64,000 bases of DNA from an uncultured Cellvibrio sp. (GTDB lineage Bacteria; Pseudomonadota; Gammaproteobacteria; Pseudomonadales; Cellvibrionaceae). Numbering within the stretch: the first letter of the stretch is position 1; each line of letters starts with the position of its first letter. Of the stretch, positions 40,700 to 50,579 are shown piece after piece. Both the position numbers and the translations under genes were made by a program. The stretch is from positions 8,687-72,686 of the forward strand of contig CAMLKG010000020.1 in assembly GCA_946480695.1 (NCBI GenBank), written 5' to 3'. The notes under the pieces were generated by a model. It was given only the letters and a program-made list of their open reading frames with translations, had not been told where the DNA came from and did no database searches.

Positions 40700-40851
40700 A
40701 AATATAATGGTCCGGAGGGGTTTGGTCGATAGCGCAAATACCGATTGAGGCCGTTTTCACACTCTTGCAACCCGTTCCGGTTGTGATAATCGGCTTTCAG
40801 TTCTTATTCAGCCCCGTCGCCCTAGCCTGCAAAAAACGCAGGAGGATTATC

Positions 40852-41265
40852 ATGAACAAAATTAGCGTGTTGGTGTTGGCATTGTTAGCGGTGCCGGTGG
40901 TTTACGCGGATGGTTATTGGGTTGAACAGGAGCGGCGCGCGCTCCAGCACGAGCGCGAGGATATCAACCATGAGCGCCAGGAAATGCACCGTGAATTTGA
41001 TGCGATGATGCGCGAGCTGGATGAGGAAAACCGCGAGATCGACCGCTGGCAAAACAGCCGGCACCGGCACAATGGCGATCACCAGGAGATCGCGCGTATC
41101 GCCAACCGCAAGCGCGATGATTTGAACCGCGAACGCGACAGGATCAATCGTGAGCGCGACCGTATGAATCGTTATTACGATGAGCAAAATCGCGAACTGG
41201 ATAGGCGCAACCAGCATTTGGACCAACAGCGCCAGCAACACCAACAGCGTCGCCGCGATTGGTAG
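40852..41265 (+). CDS. Exported charged coiled-coil protein
   Basis: A 137-residue protein with a signal peptide (MNKISVLVLALLAVPVVYA) and an extremely charged mature part made of repeats of the type N-R-E-R-D (EREDINHERQEMHREFD, then LNRERDRINRERDRMNR). It has a high content of Arg, Glu, Asp, His and Gln and no hydrophobic core, so it is a single long alpha-helix or coiled coil in the periplasm. GGAGG is 6 bases before the ATG at 40852. No family is recognised; a histidine-rich C-terminus could bind metals. Confidence 0.75.
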   Translation: MNKISVLVLALLAVPVVYADGYWVEQERRALQHEREDINHERQEMHREFDAMMRELDEENREIDRWQNSRHRHNGDHQEIARIANRKRDDLNRERDRINRERDRMNRYYDEQNRELDRRNQHLDQQRQQHQQRRRDW

Positions 41266-41375
41266 TATCGTTTTATTGGCAGCATCATTTTGAAGTGAAT
41301 TGCTGACGCTTATCACTTTTCCTGGCCCCCCTGCGCATCTATGCTCTACCTCCTGTACAGTTACGGAGAATAATA

Positions 41376-42392
41376 ATGATGCGCAGTGCGGTAACCATCC
41401 TCATCACCCTGCTTTCCAGCCTTGCCGGCCTGTTTGTGAATGCGGCGGAGGTCAACGTCCACAAGGCAATCCAGTTTGCCAACCCGGATAACTTCCCGCT
41501 GACGCTCGATATTTATGTGCCGCAAACGGGCAAAAAATCCTACCCTGTGCTGGTGATTTACCACGGCGGCGGTTGGTTGATAAATAACAATTCCATCATG
41601 AATGACATGGCAACCACCATTGCGCGCGATGGTGAATTTGTCGTGGCCAACATGAATTACCGCTTGCTGGTGGACCAAGGCAACACCGTCACAATGAACC
41701 AGATTATCGAAGATGTGTTCGGTGGCTTGTTGTGGGTAAAGGACCATATTGCCGAATACCAGGGCGACCCCAGGCGCGTCGCCATTACGGGTGATAGCGC
41801 GGGCGGTCACCTCACGGCCATGATCCTCACCCGCGGCCGCCAATTGGAAAGCGATGGCTTTGCCGGGCCGAGCCTGGGTTTTAAACCCAGCTATTTACCG
41901 GCGGGAAAAACCGCGGAGCAGGTTGCGCAAGAGGACGGTTTAAAAGTCCAGGCGGCGGTGGTGAGTTATGCCGCCTTCGATTTGCATGCGCGGGCGATAG
42001 GTGATTTTGAAACCGATAAAAACAAATTCTGGGGATTTGCCAACGCCAAGGCGCGCGGCCTGTTTGGCGATAAGGTTAACGCTCAGGACAATCCCGATTA
42101 CTACAAGGCAATATCGCCCATTTATTTTGTGCCCAACGCCAGTGACTACCGACTGCCGCCGCAATTTGTGCATGTCGGCAGCCTGGATAAAGCCACTCCG
42201 CCAAGCGCTGCTCAAGGCTACGTGGATTTACTGAAAGCGGCCAAACAACCGGTGGAATTCAAGGTATACCCGAACAAAAACCACGCCTACCTGGATAACG
42301 GGTGCAACTGGGCCGGGAGTTGTTTTGAAAGGGATGCGCGCTGGCCCATGGATGACATAATCGCGTTCCTCAATAAAACCCTGAAACACTAA
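41376..42392 (+). CDS. Secreted alpha/beta hydrolase (HSL-type esterase)
   Basis: A 338-residue exported esterase. Signal peptide MMRSAVTILITLLSSLAGLF; oxyanion motif IYHGGGW; nucleophile elbow ITGDSAGGHL (GDSAG box of hormone-sensitive lipase type); catalytic aspartate probably in VGSLDKATPP and histidine in NKNHAYL. CGGAG precedes the ATG. HSL-type enzymes hydrolyse small esters, including acetyl xylan or ferulate groups in polysaccharide-degrading bacteria; the substrate here is unknown. It lies just upstream of recQ but with a 190-base spacer. Confidence 0.88.
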   Translation: MMRSAVTILITLLSSLAGLFVNAAEVNVHKAIQFANPDNFPLTLDIYVPQTGKKSYPVLVIYHGGGWLINNNSIMNDMATTIARDGEFVVANMNYRLLVDQGNTVTMNQIIEDVFGGLLWVKDHIAEYQGDPRRVAITGDSAGGHLTAMILTRGRQLESDGFAGPSLGFKPSYLPAGKTAEQVAQEDGLKVQAAVVSYAAFDLHARAIGDFETDKNKFWGFANAKARGLFGDKVNAQDNPDYYKAISPIYFVPNASDYRLPPQFVHVGSLDKATPPSAAQGYVDLLKAAKQPVEFKVYPNKNHAYLDNGCNWAGSCFERDARWPMDDIIAFLNKTLKH

Positions 42393-42585
42393 GCCAACCC
42401 CTTGGGGCGCCTTTGCAGGTTCAGGCCGCCCCCTCTTTCCCCCCTGCTGCGATCGGCTAACAAAATGATGGCTATATTCCTCATTTTGCTGAAAAATTGC
42501 GCCTTTGATGGATACCTTCATCAGTTCAATAAAAGGTCGGCAATGTCAGTATCGAGCAAACCCTGGAGAAATCGGGCAAACAAGG

Positions 42586-44406
42586 ATGGATAGCGCCATG
42601 AATTCACCGCTCGCAATTTTAAATTCCATCTTCGGCTACCATGAATTCCGCGGCCCACAAGCCGCCGTGATTGAGGCATTGGTTGCCGGCGAGGATGCGC
42701 TGGTATTAATGCCCACGGGCGGTGGTAAATCGCTGTGTTACCAGATTCCCGCATTGGTACGCGAGGGTGTGGGCATTGTTATCTCGCCATTGATCGCACT
42801 AATGCAGGACCAGGTCAGCGCATTGCGTGAGTTGGGGGTGAAGGCGGGGTTTTTAAATTCCTCCCTGAGTTCGCAAGAGTGGTGGCAAACGGAAGCGGCA
42901 TTGCAGCGCGGCGAACTGGATTTGCTCTATATCGCCCCTGAACGGCTGATCCAGCCGCGCACCATTGAATTACTGCACTCATTAACCATTTCGCTCTTCG
43001 CCATTGATGAAGCTCACTGCGTATCCCAATGGGGGCATGATTTCCGTGCGGATTATTTAAAGCTCGATTTATTGCACCGCGAATTTCCCCAGGTGCCACG
43101 CATTGCGTTAACGGCGACGGCCGACTTGCGCACGCGCGATGAAATAGTGGCGCGCCTGCAATTGCAAAATGCGCAGCAATTTATCAGCGGCTTTGACCGC
43201 CCCAACATCCAGTACCGGATCGCGCAAAAAAATAATCCGAAAATCCAATTGATGCGTTTCTTGCGGGAAGAGCAGGCGGGAAACGCCGGCATTGTTTATT
43301 GCCTATCGCGCAATAAGGTTGAACAAATCGCCGAGTGGTTGCACAGCGAAGGCTTTAATGCCCTGCCGTATCACGCGGGCTTGGCGGCGCACACGCGCCA
43401 GCAACACCAGGAACGCTTCCTGCGTGAAGACAACATGATTATGGTGGCGACAATCGCGTTTGGTATGGGCATCGACAAACCCGATGTGCGTTTTGTGGCG
43501 CATCTGGATTTGCCCAAAAGTATTGAAGCCTATTACCAGGAAACCGGGCGTGCCGGGCGCGATGGTGAACCGGCAACGACATTGTTGCTTTATGGTTTGG
43601 AAGACGTGGTCAAATTGCGGCAGATGATGGGGCAAAGCGAAGGCAGCGAAGAATTTAAACGCAATGAGCAGCAGCGATTAAATTCCATGTTGGGATTATG
43701 CGAAATCACCTCTTGCCGCCGCCAAAGCTTATTGCGCTATTTTGGCGATACATTGGCGCAAGCCTGCGGCAATTGCGATTGTTGCCTGACACCACCGGAA
43801 ACCTGGGATGCCACTGAAGCCGTGCAAATGGCTTTGTCCTGTGTGTATCGCACTGGCCAGCGTTTTGGGGCCGGGCATGTCATTGATGTGTTGCGTGGCA
43901 GCAACAACGAAAAAATCCTTTCTTTTGATCATCACCAATTAACCACTTACGGTATCGGTAAACAACTAAATGTCGATGAGTGGAAATCGATTTTCCGCCA
44001 ACTGGTTGCACGTGGCCTGCTGGATGTCAACAGCGATGGATTTGGTGGCTTGTTATTAAACGAAAGTTGCCGGCCTTATTTGCGTGGTGAAGAAAAAATC
44101 TATTTGCGGCGCGATATCAAATTGGCGGTCAGCTCGCCGCGCCGCGCCAATTTGTCCAAAACAATCGAAGTGGAAGATCAATCGCTCTGGAATGCACTGC
44201 GCGCCTGCCGCAAACGCCTGGCAGAAGAACAAGGTGTTCCACCTTACGTAATCTTCCACGATTCTACGCTTCGCGAAATGCTGGAGTTCCGCCCGTTAAC
44301 ACCGGAGCAGTTACGCAATATCACCGGTGTAGGTGAGAGCAAATTAAAACGATTTGGCGAAGAATTTCTAGCGGTGTTGCGCGAGGCGGAATATACATCC
44401 AGTTAA
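42586..44406 (+). CDS. recQ: ATP-dependent DNA helicase RecQ
   Basis: A 606-residue superfamily 2 helicase. Motif I is [13 protein letters not shown], motif [16 protein letters not shown], motif V-VI region [12 protein letters not shown]; the zinc-binding RecQ-C-terminal region has C-R-R-Q-x-L-L-R-Y-F-G and CGNCDCC; an HRDC domain ([20 protein letters not shown]) closes the protein. It unwinds DNA 3' to 5' in the RecF pathway and in restart of stalled forks. The start is uncertain: ATG 42586 or 42598; AAGGA just before 42586 fits the latter better in spacing. It ends before a shared hairpin with the convergent glycosyltransferase. Confidence 0.93.
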   Translation: MDSAMNSPLAILNSIFGYHEFRGPQAAVIEALVAGEDALVLMPTGGGKSLCYQIPALVREGVGIVISPLIALMQDQVSALRELGVKAGFLNSSLSSQEWWQTEAALQRGELDLLYIAPERLIQPRTIELLHSLTISLFAIDEAHCVSQWGHDFRADYLKLDLLHREFPQVPRIALTATADLRTRDEIVARLQLQNAQQFISGFDRPNIQYRIAQKNNPKIQLMRFLREEQAGNAGIVYCLSRNKVEQIAEWLHSEGFNALPYHAGLAAHTRQQHQERFLREDNMIMVATIAFGMGIDKPDVRFVAHLDLPKSIEAYYQETGRAGRDGEPATTLLLYGLEDVVKLRQMMGQSEGSEEFKRNEQQRLNSMLGLCEITSCRRQSLLRYFGDTLAQACGNCDCCLTPPETWDATEAVQMALSCVYRTGQRFGAGHVIDVLRGSNNEKILSFDHHQLTTYGIGKQLNVDEWKSIFRQLVARGLLDVNSDGFGGLLLNESCRPYLRGEEKIYLRRDIKLAVSSPRRANLSKTIEVEDQSLWNALRACRKRLAEEQGVPPYVIFHDSTLREMLEFRPLTPEQLRNITGVGESKLKRFGEEFLAVLREAEYTSS

Positions 44407-44410
44407 TTAA

Positions 44411-44443
44411 AACAGGTAAAGCGTTTATGCCGCTTTACCTGTT
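44411..44443. terminator. Hairpin terminator between recQ and glycosyltransferase
   Basis: A perfect 13-bp stem AACAGGTAAAGCG/CGCTTTACCTGTT with a 7-base loop. On the minus strand it is followed by TTTTAATT, so it mainly ends the glycosyltransferase transcript, whose stop lies inside it; it may stop recQ transcripts as well. Confidence 0.75.
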
Positions 44444-45471
44444 ACCGATAACTGCGCAAATAAATCGCAATAAACCTGCTCATAATTTGCAAGCATATGG
44501 TCGATAGAAAATTCACACTGCGCCCGCACACGGGCGTTGCGGGCGACAAGTTGGGTGTGGTGAATATTGTTGAGCAGGCGCTGGAGTTCTTCGGCCAGTA
44601 ATTCCGGCGACTCATCCGCGAACACAATGCCGTCGTGGTTGTGGTGAATAATACCTTGCGCATTCTCGTGGGTGATGCCAATCGTTGCGCAACCTGCCGC
44701 CATGGTTTGTGCAACCAGGCCCTGGTGTTGTGCCGGGTTACCAATAACCGCCAGTTGGTGATGCATTAATAAAAATGGCAAGTTGCTGCAATGGGGTGCA
44801 ATGCGCACCTGGTTTTCCAGGCCCAGGGCGTTACCGAGTTGTTGCGCGTTGAGATGGTCGCGGCGGGTGCCGGGTCCGGTTAAAAAGACGCGCGGATACA
44901 AGCGTACTTCACGCAGGCAAGCCAGTGCCCGTATCAATTGCAAATGATAGGTACCGGTAAATCCGCTGGGCATGATGATACCGGGAATGCGCAACGCCAG
45001 CGGAACTTCGTCGGCCTTGTGGAAGTGATGCAACGCAATACCGTAGGGAAGCCGGTGTTCTGTATTAGCATTAATAATGTGTGTGACACCGGCGCGCAGA
45101 CTGGCATACGTGCACCAGTTGCTATTGTCGCCGCTATGTATAAATACCACATCCGGCTGGTGTTCCCGGCAGAGCCGATAAAACTCATAAGCCCGCCCTG
45201 CCTTTGACCAGCTATCCAATTGGATAAGTGGAAAATCCTGCGCATTCCCACGTTTGCCAATGCTGTGAATTAGCGATTTATCCAATACCAATAATGCCTT
45301 GATGGCGGGATTTGCTCCGGCGGCTTTTGCCAGTTCAATGGCGGCTGTTCTTACAATAGGTGAATCGTCAGCCACGAAGTGTATAACGCGCAATGTTTTG
45401 CCTAACGCAGGCGGAGTGATTACCTGTGTTGCTAGCGGAGTCGTTGGCGATAGGTTGCATCCAGCAGTCAT
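44425..45471 (-). CDS. GT4-like glycosyltransferase
   Basis: A 348-residue GT-B fold glycosyltransferase. The N-terminal part has RVIHFVADDSPIVRTAAIEL. The C-terminal donor domain has VFLTGPGTRRDHLNAQQLG, PFLLMHHQLAVIGNPAQHQG and MAAGCATIGITHENAQGIIH-like positions with the phosphate-binding glutamate region HDGIVFADESPELLAEEL. It has no membrane segment, so it is cytoplasmic. The sugar and acceptor are not predicted. It is a single gene, convergent with recQ. It is a little shorter than usual for GT4. Confidence 0.72.
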   Translation of the reverse strand: MTAGCNLSPTTPLATQVITPPALGKTLRVIHFVADDSPIVRTAAIELAKAAGANPAIKALLVLDKSLIHSIGKRGNAQDFPLIQLDSWSKAGRAYEFYRLCREHQPDVVFIHSGDNSNWCTYASLRAGVTHIINANTEHRLPYGIALHHFHKADEVPLALRIPGIIMPSGFTGTYHLQLIRALACLREVRLYPRVFLTGPGTRRDHLNAQQLGNALGLENQVRIAPHCSNLPFLLMHHQLAVIGNPAQHQGLVAQTMAAGCATIGITHENAQGIIHHNHDGIVFADESPELLAEELQRLLNNIHHTQLVARNARVRAQCEFSIDHMLANYEQVYCDLFAQLSVTGKAA

Positions 45472-45684
45472 AAAATACCAGCCTTGTTGCGGGGCGAATT
45501 CACTCAGGGCCTGCGTTTGACCATCAGTATAAAAACGCTGTTCCCATCAAGTTGTGAAACTTTGTTCACATTTGTGAAAATTTGGCGGCTCTGTATTCGC
45601 GGATGGCATGTAAATACTGCGTGCTAAAAAACACAGCATTTACAGGGGGAAAAGAATCCATCCGGCACATCAATGCCGAATGCC

Positions 45685-47655
45685 TCAGATAGGTAAATAT
45701 TTTTTCAGGAAACTATCGATAGCCTCGAACGTTTGCTTGCGATCTGGAAAATAATCCAGGTGGTGGGTGCCATTTTCCAGTTCGATGTACTCATAGGTTT
45801 TTTTGTTGTCCTTTAACGCGTCCGCCATATCGCGACTCTGGACAACAGGAACTACCGTGTCATCTTTTCCATGGATCAATAACACCGGCACTTTAATCCT
45901 TTCCACCAGGCGCACAGGTGATGTTTCCTTCAGTTGGCCGCGGTCTTCACCGAATTGTTTGCGCGCGCTGTTCTTGTTGAGGAAATGCCGGAAGTTATTA
46001 CTCATTTTCACCAGGTCCGACATACCGGCAAAACTGATGGCACATTGGAACAGGTCCGGGGTTTTGGCGATGCCCATGAGCGCCGCGTAGCCACCGTAAC
46101 TGGCGCCTACAATGCAAACCCGCTTTGGATCGGCAATTTTTTGCTCCACTAAATATTTCACCGAATCTTCCAGGTCATCCTGCATTTCCAAACCCATACC
46201 GCCAATAGCCTGCATCATAAAGTCATGGCCATAACCCGATGAGCCGCGAAAGTTTGGCTGGAAAACCACATAACCGCGATTGGCCATGAAAGTGGAAAAC
46301 ATATCAAAACTTTTTCCATCCTCACTCATGGGGCCACCGTGCGGAAGGATAATCGTTGCGGCGGGTTTGCCCGCAAAGGTTTTCGGCAAGGATAAAAATC
46401 CTTCCAGTTCCAAACCGTCGCGCGCTTTAAAGCGGCGCGATTCTTTTTCAACCAGGACTTCTTCGGTCAAATCGGGATAGGCACTGGCAATAGGCGTCAG
46501 GGTTTTTGCGTCGCGGTCGCCGTAATAATAAGTACCGGGGTTGGTATTATTAGTGGTGTATAAAATATATTTGCGCGCGTCATCGCTCATGCTGGCGATG
46601 TAGTTGGTGGTGTCCGGCATGGCTTTATCCAGCCCCGCCTGGAATGCTTTGAATTCGCTGTTCCAAAAAATACTTTTTGAACTGCTGTCGTTGTAATAAA
46701 TACCAACCACTTCTTTATGCGCGGCGGAATAAATCAAGCGGCCGGTCACGTCATAATCAGGATCGCTCAACACCAATTCCTTCGGATAACCGGGCTTGGA
46801 TAGGTCGGCTTTAAACAGTGCCTGGCGGCCTTTGTGATCGGCAAAAATAAATAATTCATTGGGGTTGTTGCCGAAGCCGGCAATATCAATGCCCGGCTCG
46901 TCAAACACGACATATTCCCAGGCGACAGTCCATTCGTTGGTATTGGGGTCCAGCACTTTGTAAGTAACTTTGCGTTTTTTATCATCGTAGTGTTCACCAA
47001 CGCGCACATTGCCGGCGCGGTCCGCATACCATGAGCGCACACTGGCGGAATGTTTTTTTACGCGTGATAACTTGCCGGTGTTTACATTGGCTTTGTAAAC
47101 GGTTTGATGCAGGGGAACTTCGCGGTCTACCGAAATAAGCACATGGTCGGGATCGTCCGGCGTCATGCTAATGATATTGTCCTGGTATTGGCTGACCCAG
47201 CCATCGGCATCGTCATCCGGCTTAACCAGGGTGATCATCTTGGAAGTTTTTTTGGCATCGACCGCCAGCAAACGGGTCTGCATATATTTAACGCCGTTGT
47301 ACATGCGGCTATCAAAGCGCAAGCTCATTAACAGGCGATCGTTGTTGCCCCAGGTTACCCAATTAAATTTGAATTGTTTGTTATCGGTTTTGGCGGGATA
47401 AAAAACCTTATTGGTCGCTAATTCCAGCACCATGATAACGGTGGTTTCACCAACATTTTTTAACGCCAGTAAATGCGAGCCATCGGGTGAGAGTTCTATA
47501 TCCTCAATCAACGCATCCTTATAAAAAACATCGAGCGGTAAAGGTGTATGTTTGGCGACAGGTTCAGCGGCGGAAACAGCCATGGAAGGAACCAGCATAC
47601 CCAGCAGGAATGCCAGCTGGCTTCCCAGGCGGAGGAAAGAAGAGCGCATATGCAT
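45685..47655 (-). CDS. S9-family peptidase (acyl-peptide hydrolase-like)
   Basis: A 656-residue exported serine peptidase. Signal peptide with LAFLLGMLVPSMAVSAAE; a beta-propeller (about 40-390, SPDGSHLLAL and several NNDRLLMS-type blades); then a catalytic alpha/beta hydrolase domain with CIVGASYGGYAALMG (nucleophile serine, about 516), GKDDTVVP (aspartate) and NGTHHLDYF (histidine). PHGGPMSEDG is the oxyanion region. Such enzymes cleave peptides after proline or acylated ends in the periplasm. The ATG at 47655 has AGGAT at 7 bases. It is divergent from the PepSY operon. Confidence 0.9.
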   Translation of the reverse strand: MHMRSSFLRLGSQLAFLLGMLVPSMAVSAAEPVAKHTPLPLDVFYKDALIEDIELSPDGSHLLALKNVGETTVIMVLELATNKVFYPAKTDNKQFKFNWVTWGNNDRLLMSLRFDSRMYNGVKYMQTRLLAVDAKKTSKMITLVKPDDDADGWVSQYQDNIISMTPDDPDHVLISVDREVPLHQTVYKANVNTGKLSRVKKHSASVRSWYADRAGNVRVGEHYDDKKRKVTYKVLDPNTNEWTVAWEYVVFDEPGIDIAGFGNNPNELFIFADHKGRQALFKADLSKPGYPKELVLSDPDYDVTGRLIYSAAHKEVVGIYYNDSSSKSIFWNSEFKAFQAGLDKAMPDTTNYIASMSDDARKYILYTTNNTNPGTYYYGDRDAKTLTPIASAYPDLTEEVLVEKESRRFKARDGLELEGFLSLPKTFAGKPAATIILPHGGPMSEDGKSFDMFSTFMANRGYVVFQPNFRGSSGYGHDFMMQAIGGMGLEMQDDLEDSVKYLVEQKIADPKRVCIVGASYGGYAALMGIAKTPDLFQCAISFAGMSDLVKMSNNFRHFLNKNSARKQFGEDRGQLKETSPVRLVERIKVPVLLIHGKDDTVVPVVQSRDMADALKDNKKTYEYIELENGTHHLDYFPDRKQTFEAIDSFLKKYLPI

Positions 47656-47902
47656 AATGAAATCCTTGAATGAAATGATGCAGGTTCGCTCCTTGAATTG
47701 TGGTCCACGGGGCAAACCGCCCTGCTGTTATCCTCTGCTCAAGTCATGCACGCTGCAGTGTGCGCAGTATCTACAGTGCAATTTTTAACGTCAATCCATC
47801 GGCCCACCTTTCTGCAAAATTAAGTTTCATTTAATCCGGCTTCCCTATTCTGGCCCTGTCGAAACAACTTCCTGACCGATAGACCAAAATGAGGAACTTA
47901 CT

Positions 47903-48205
47903 ATGAAACTGTTTACTGTGATGGCCGCTGCCCTGACCTTGATAAGCCTGGGTGCCCAGGCGCGCGACCTTGGCCTGGACGAAGCGGTGAAACTGCGTGA
48001 TGCTGGTAGTATCCAAGCCTTCGAAAAGCTGAACCAAACGGCATTGGCCCAACATCCGGGCGGTGTGCTCCAGGACACCGAATTGGAAAACCAGTGGGGC
48101 CGTTATGTTTATCAACTGGAAGTAGTTGATGCCCAGGGCGTTGAATGGGATATTGAGCTGGATGCCGCAACCGGCGAAATCCTGAAAAACCACCGGGATG
48201 ATTAA
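47903..48205 (+). CDS. PepSY-domain periplasmic protein 1
   Basis: A 100-residue exported protein: signal peptide MKLFTVMAAALTLISLGAQA, then a single PepSY domain (LGLDEAVKLRDAGSIQAFEK through YQLEVVDAQG and LDAATGEILKNHRDD). It starts an operon with a second PepSY protein, a response regulator and a kinase. PepSY proteins next to two-component systems often modulate the sensor or bind a metal or peptidase inhibitor site. GAGGAA is 7 bases before the ATG. It is similar to the next gene (tandem duplication). Confidence 0.88.
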   Translation: MKLFTVMAAALTLISLGAQARDLGLDEAVKLRDAGSIQAFEKLNQTALAQHPGGVLQDTELENQWGRYVYQLEVVDAQGVEWDIELDAATGEILKNHRDD

Positions 48206-48248
48206 CCGTTAAGGTTAATCCTGGGTTAGATATATCGACAGGAACCCC

Positions 48249-48548
48249 ATGAAATCTGGAACGCGCATAGTGTTATTCCTTATGCTCGCCGGCGGCGTGA
48301 ATGCGCGTGATTTATCGCAGGATGAGGCCCTGCGCCTGCGCGAGCAGGGCCGCATTATCCCGCTGGAGCAATTGTTATCCCTGGTGGAAAAACGCCATCC
48401 CCACGCCAGTTTGCTGGAAGTAGAGCTGGAGGAGGACGAGGATATTTATGTTTATGAAGTGGAGCTGGCCACGCGTGATGGTGTGGTACGTGAATTGGAA
48501 ATAGATGCCTCCACCGGAACGATTTTAAAAGACGAGGAGGATGACTGA
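48249..48548 (+). CDS. PepSY-domain periplasmic protein 2
   Basis: A 99-residue exported protein, paralog of the previous one: signal peptide [51 protein letters not shown] and [15 protein letters not shown]. Its mature part is more acidic. Its stop overlaps the ATG of the response regulator gene (TGATG), so translation is coupled. Probably it works with the sensor kinase in the periplasm. Confidence 0.88.
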   Translation: MKSGTRIVLFLMLAGGVNARDLSQDEALRLREQGRIIPLEQLLSLVEKRHPHASLLEVELEEDEDIYVYEVELATRDGVVRELEIDASTGTILKDEEDD

Positions 48549-49234
48549 TGCGAATCCTGGTCGTTGAAGATAATGTCGTACTGGCTGATGAATTGGGCGC
48601 GGATTTAAAGCGCGCCGGTTACGCGGTGGATTGGTTGGCCGATGGCCGCGATGCGTTAATCCAGGGCGCAACCGAACCTTATGATTTAATCCTGCTGGAT
48701 TTGGGCTTGCCGGGTAAATCCGGGCTGGATATTTTGCGCGAATGGCGCGCTAGCCACATGCAGCGTCCGGTATTAATCCTTACTGCGCGCGATCATTGGG
48801 CCGAGCGGATAGATGGCCTCAAGGCCGGTGCCGATGATTACCTCACCAAACCCTTCCACCCTGAAGAATTGCAGCTGCGTATCCAAGCGCTCTTGCGGCG
48901 CACCCACGGTCAAATAAACCAGCCGCAATTACACGCGGGCGGTGTGCAACTGGATGAGGCGCGCCAATGCGCGATCAGGGAAAACGAAGTCGTTGAATTA
49001 ACAGCGGCCGAATTCAGTTTATTGCGATATTTAATGTTGCATGCAGGAAAAATTATTTCCAAATCGCAATTGCACGATCATTTATACGATGGGGAAAGCG
49101 AACGCGATTCCAATGTGATTGAAGTGCACATCAATCACCTGCGCCGCAAATTAGGCAAGGAGTTGATTGAAACCCGACGCGGGCAAGGTTACCGCCTGCA
49201 AAAAAACCAGGCTCCGGCCCCAGGGCTCCATTAA
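48548..49234 (+). CDS. OmpR/PhoB-type response regulator
   Basis: A 228-residue regulator: receiver domain with phospho-acceptor D51 ([12 protein letters not shown]), acidic pocket VVEDN, switch residues ILTARD and K in DYLTKPF; winged-helix domain with [15 protein letters not shown] and [16 protein letters not shown]. It is in an operon with PepSY1, PepSY2 and the sensor kinase; GAGGAGG precedes the ATG inside the previous gene. It resembles QseB/PmrA-type regulators that control envelope genes; the targets are unknown. Confidence 0.93.
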   Translation: MRILVVEDNVVLADELGADLKRAGYAVDWLADGRDALIQGATEPYDLILLDLGLPGKSGLDILREWRASHMQRPVLILTARDHWAERIDGLKAGADDYLTKPFHPEELQLRIQALLRRTHGQINQPQLHAGGVQLDEARQCAIRENEVVELTAAEFSLLRYLMLHAGKIISKSQLHDHLYDGESERDSNVIEVHINHLRRKLGKELIETRRGQGYRLQKNQAPAPGLH

Positions 49235-49238
49235 GGAA

Positions 49239-50579
49239 ATGTTTTTGTTTAAGCGAGCGATCAACTCCATCCAGCAACGTTTGAGCCTTGGCTTGATTAG
49301 CGTATTGGTGCTAACCGGTTTGGTCCTGGCGCAATTGGGTTTTTGGCTGCTGGACCAGAGGTTACGTCGTTATTGGCAAACTCATTTGCATCACGAAGCG
49401 GAAACCTTGCTCGCTGCCATAGTGCGTGGCGCCAACGGCATTGAGCTGGATCAAAAACGATTGTCGGCCAGCTACCAGCGGCCATTTTCCGGCAATTATT
49501 TTTTAATTGAATTGCCCGAGCAGCAGTGGCGCTCGCGCTCTTCCTGGGATTTCAAAGTGGAATCGCCTTCCGCGACCGGTTTGCAAACAAACCTGGCTGA
49601 TGGGCCCGAAACAGAGCAATTGTTAATTTACCGCGCTGATTTCCGCCGTTATGGGAAATCCATCCACATCATAGTCGCGCAGGATTACACGCCCATGCTG
49701 CAAAGTTTCCGCCGTATGCAATGGGCGGGCGCCGGTATGGGGGTTGTGGCCCTGGTATTGCTGGTAGTTATCCAGCGCTACCTGGTGCAGCGTGCGCTTG
49801 CGCCGCTGGAACAGGTGCGTCGGCAAATTGCGCAATTACAGCAAGGCCAGCGCAGCAGCCTTGACCAGCCGTTGCCGGATGAGCTCAAACCGCTGGCGCA
49901 ACAAATCAACCATTTATTGCATCACACCGAAGATACGCTCGGTCGTTCGCGCAAAGCCTTGGGCAACCTCGGGCACGCGTTAAAAACCCCATTGGCCATT
50001 TTATTCAGCCTCGCCAATCGCCAAGATTTAAATGCGCACCCGGAGTTGCGCGAGCAATTTCGCTCTCAGTTACACCAGATGCAGGAACGTATCAGCCGCG
50101 AATTAAGTCGCGCGCGTCTGGCGGGTGAAGCGCTGCCGGGCGCTTATTTTGATTGTGCAAAAGAATTGCCTGATTTATGCAGCACCTTGCAGCAAATCCA
50201 TACGCGCGCGTTAACCATCCAATGGCAGGCCGAACCGGGTATGCGGCTGCCCTGGGATCGCGAGGATATGCTCGAACTATTGGGCAATTTGCTCGATAAC
50301 GCCTGCAAGTGGGCGCAGCGAAATGTGCAATTAACAGTCCGGCTGGCGGACCAGTATTACGAATTATGGATCGATGATGACGGGCCGGGCATAGCACCGG
50401 AAATGCGTGGGCAGGTTATGAACCGGGGTGCACGCGCGGATGAACAAGTACAGGGCCACGGCCTGGGTTTAAGCATAGTGCGCGATATTGTCGAACATTG
50501 CCGTGGTGAACTTGCACTGGAATCCAGCCCGCTGGGCGGCTTGCGCGTGGTGATTCGCTTACCTGCCGGCAGGCCCTAG
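49239..50579 (+). CDS. Sensor histidine kinase of PepSY operon
   Basis: A 446-residue membrane kinase. Two membrane helices (about 18-38 and 163-185) enclose a periplasmic sensor domain of about 120 residues; next HAMP-like region and a phosphoacceptor H246 in LGNLGHALKTPLA, then the ATP site with N box LLGNLLDNACKWA, G1 DDDGPGIAPE and G2 GHGLGLSIV. The sequence GHALKTPL (in place of SHELRTPL) is typical of the PhoQ/QseC-like subgroup. The start lies just after AAGGA, four bases after the previous stop. It overlaps the convergent RIO-like kinase stop by 4 bases. Confidence 0.92.
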   Translation: MFLFKRAINSIQQRLSLGLISVLVLTGLVLAQLGFWLLDQRLRRYWQTHLHHEAETLLAAIVRGANGIELDQKRLSASYQRPFSGNYFLIELPEQQWRSRSSWDFKVESPSATGLQTNLADGPETEQLLIYRADFRRYGKSIHIIVAQDYTPMLQSFRRMQWAGAGMGVVALVLLVVIQRYLVQRALAPLEQVRRQIAQLQQGQRSSLDQPLPDELKPLAQQINHLLHHTEDTLGRSRKALGNLGHALKTPLAILFSLANRQDLNAHPELREQFRSQLHQMQERISRELSRARLAGEALPGAYFDCAKELPDLCSTLQQIHTRALTIQWQAEPGMRLPWDREDMLELLGNLLDNACKWAQRNVQLTVRLADQYYELWIDDDGPGIAPEMRGQVMNRGARADEQVQGHGLGLSIVRDIVEHCRGELALESSPLGGLRVVIRLPAGRP

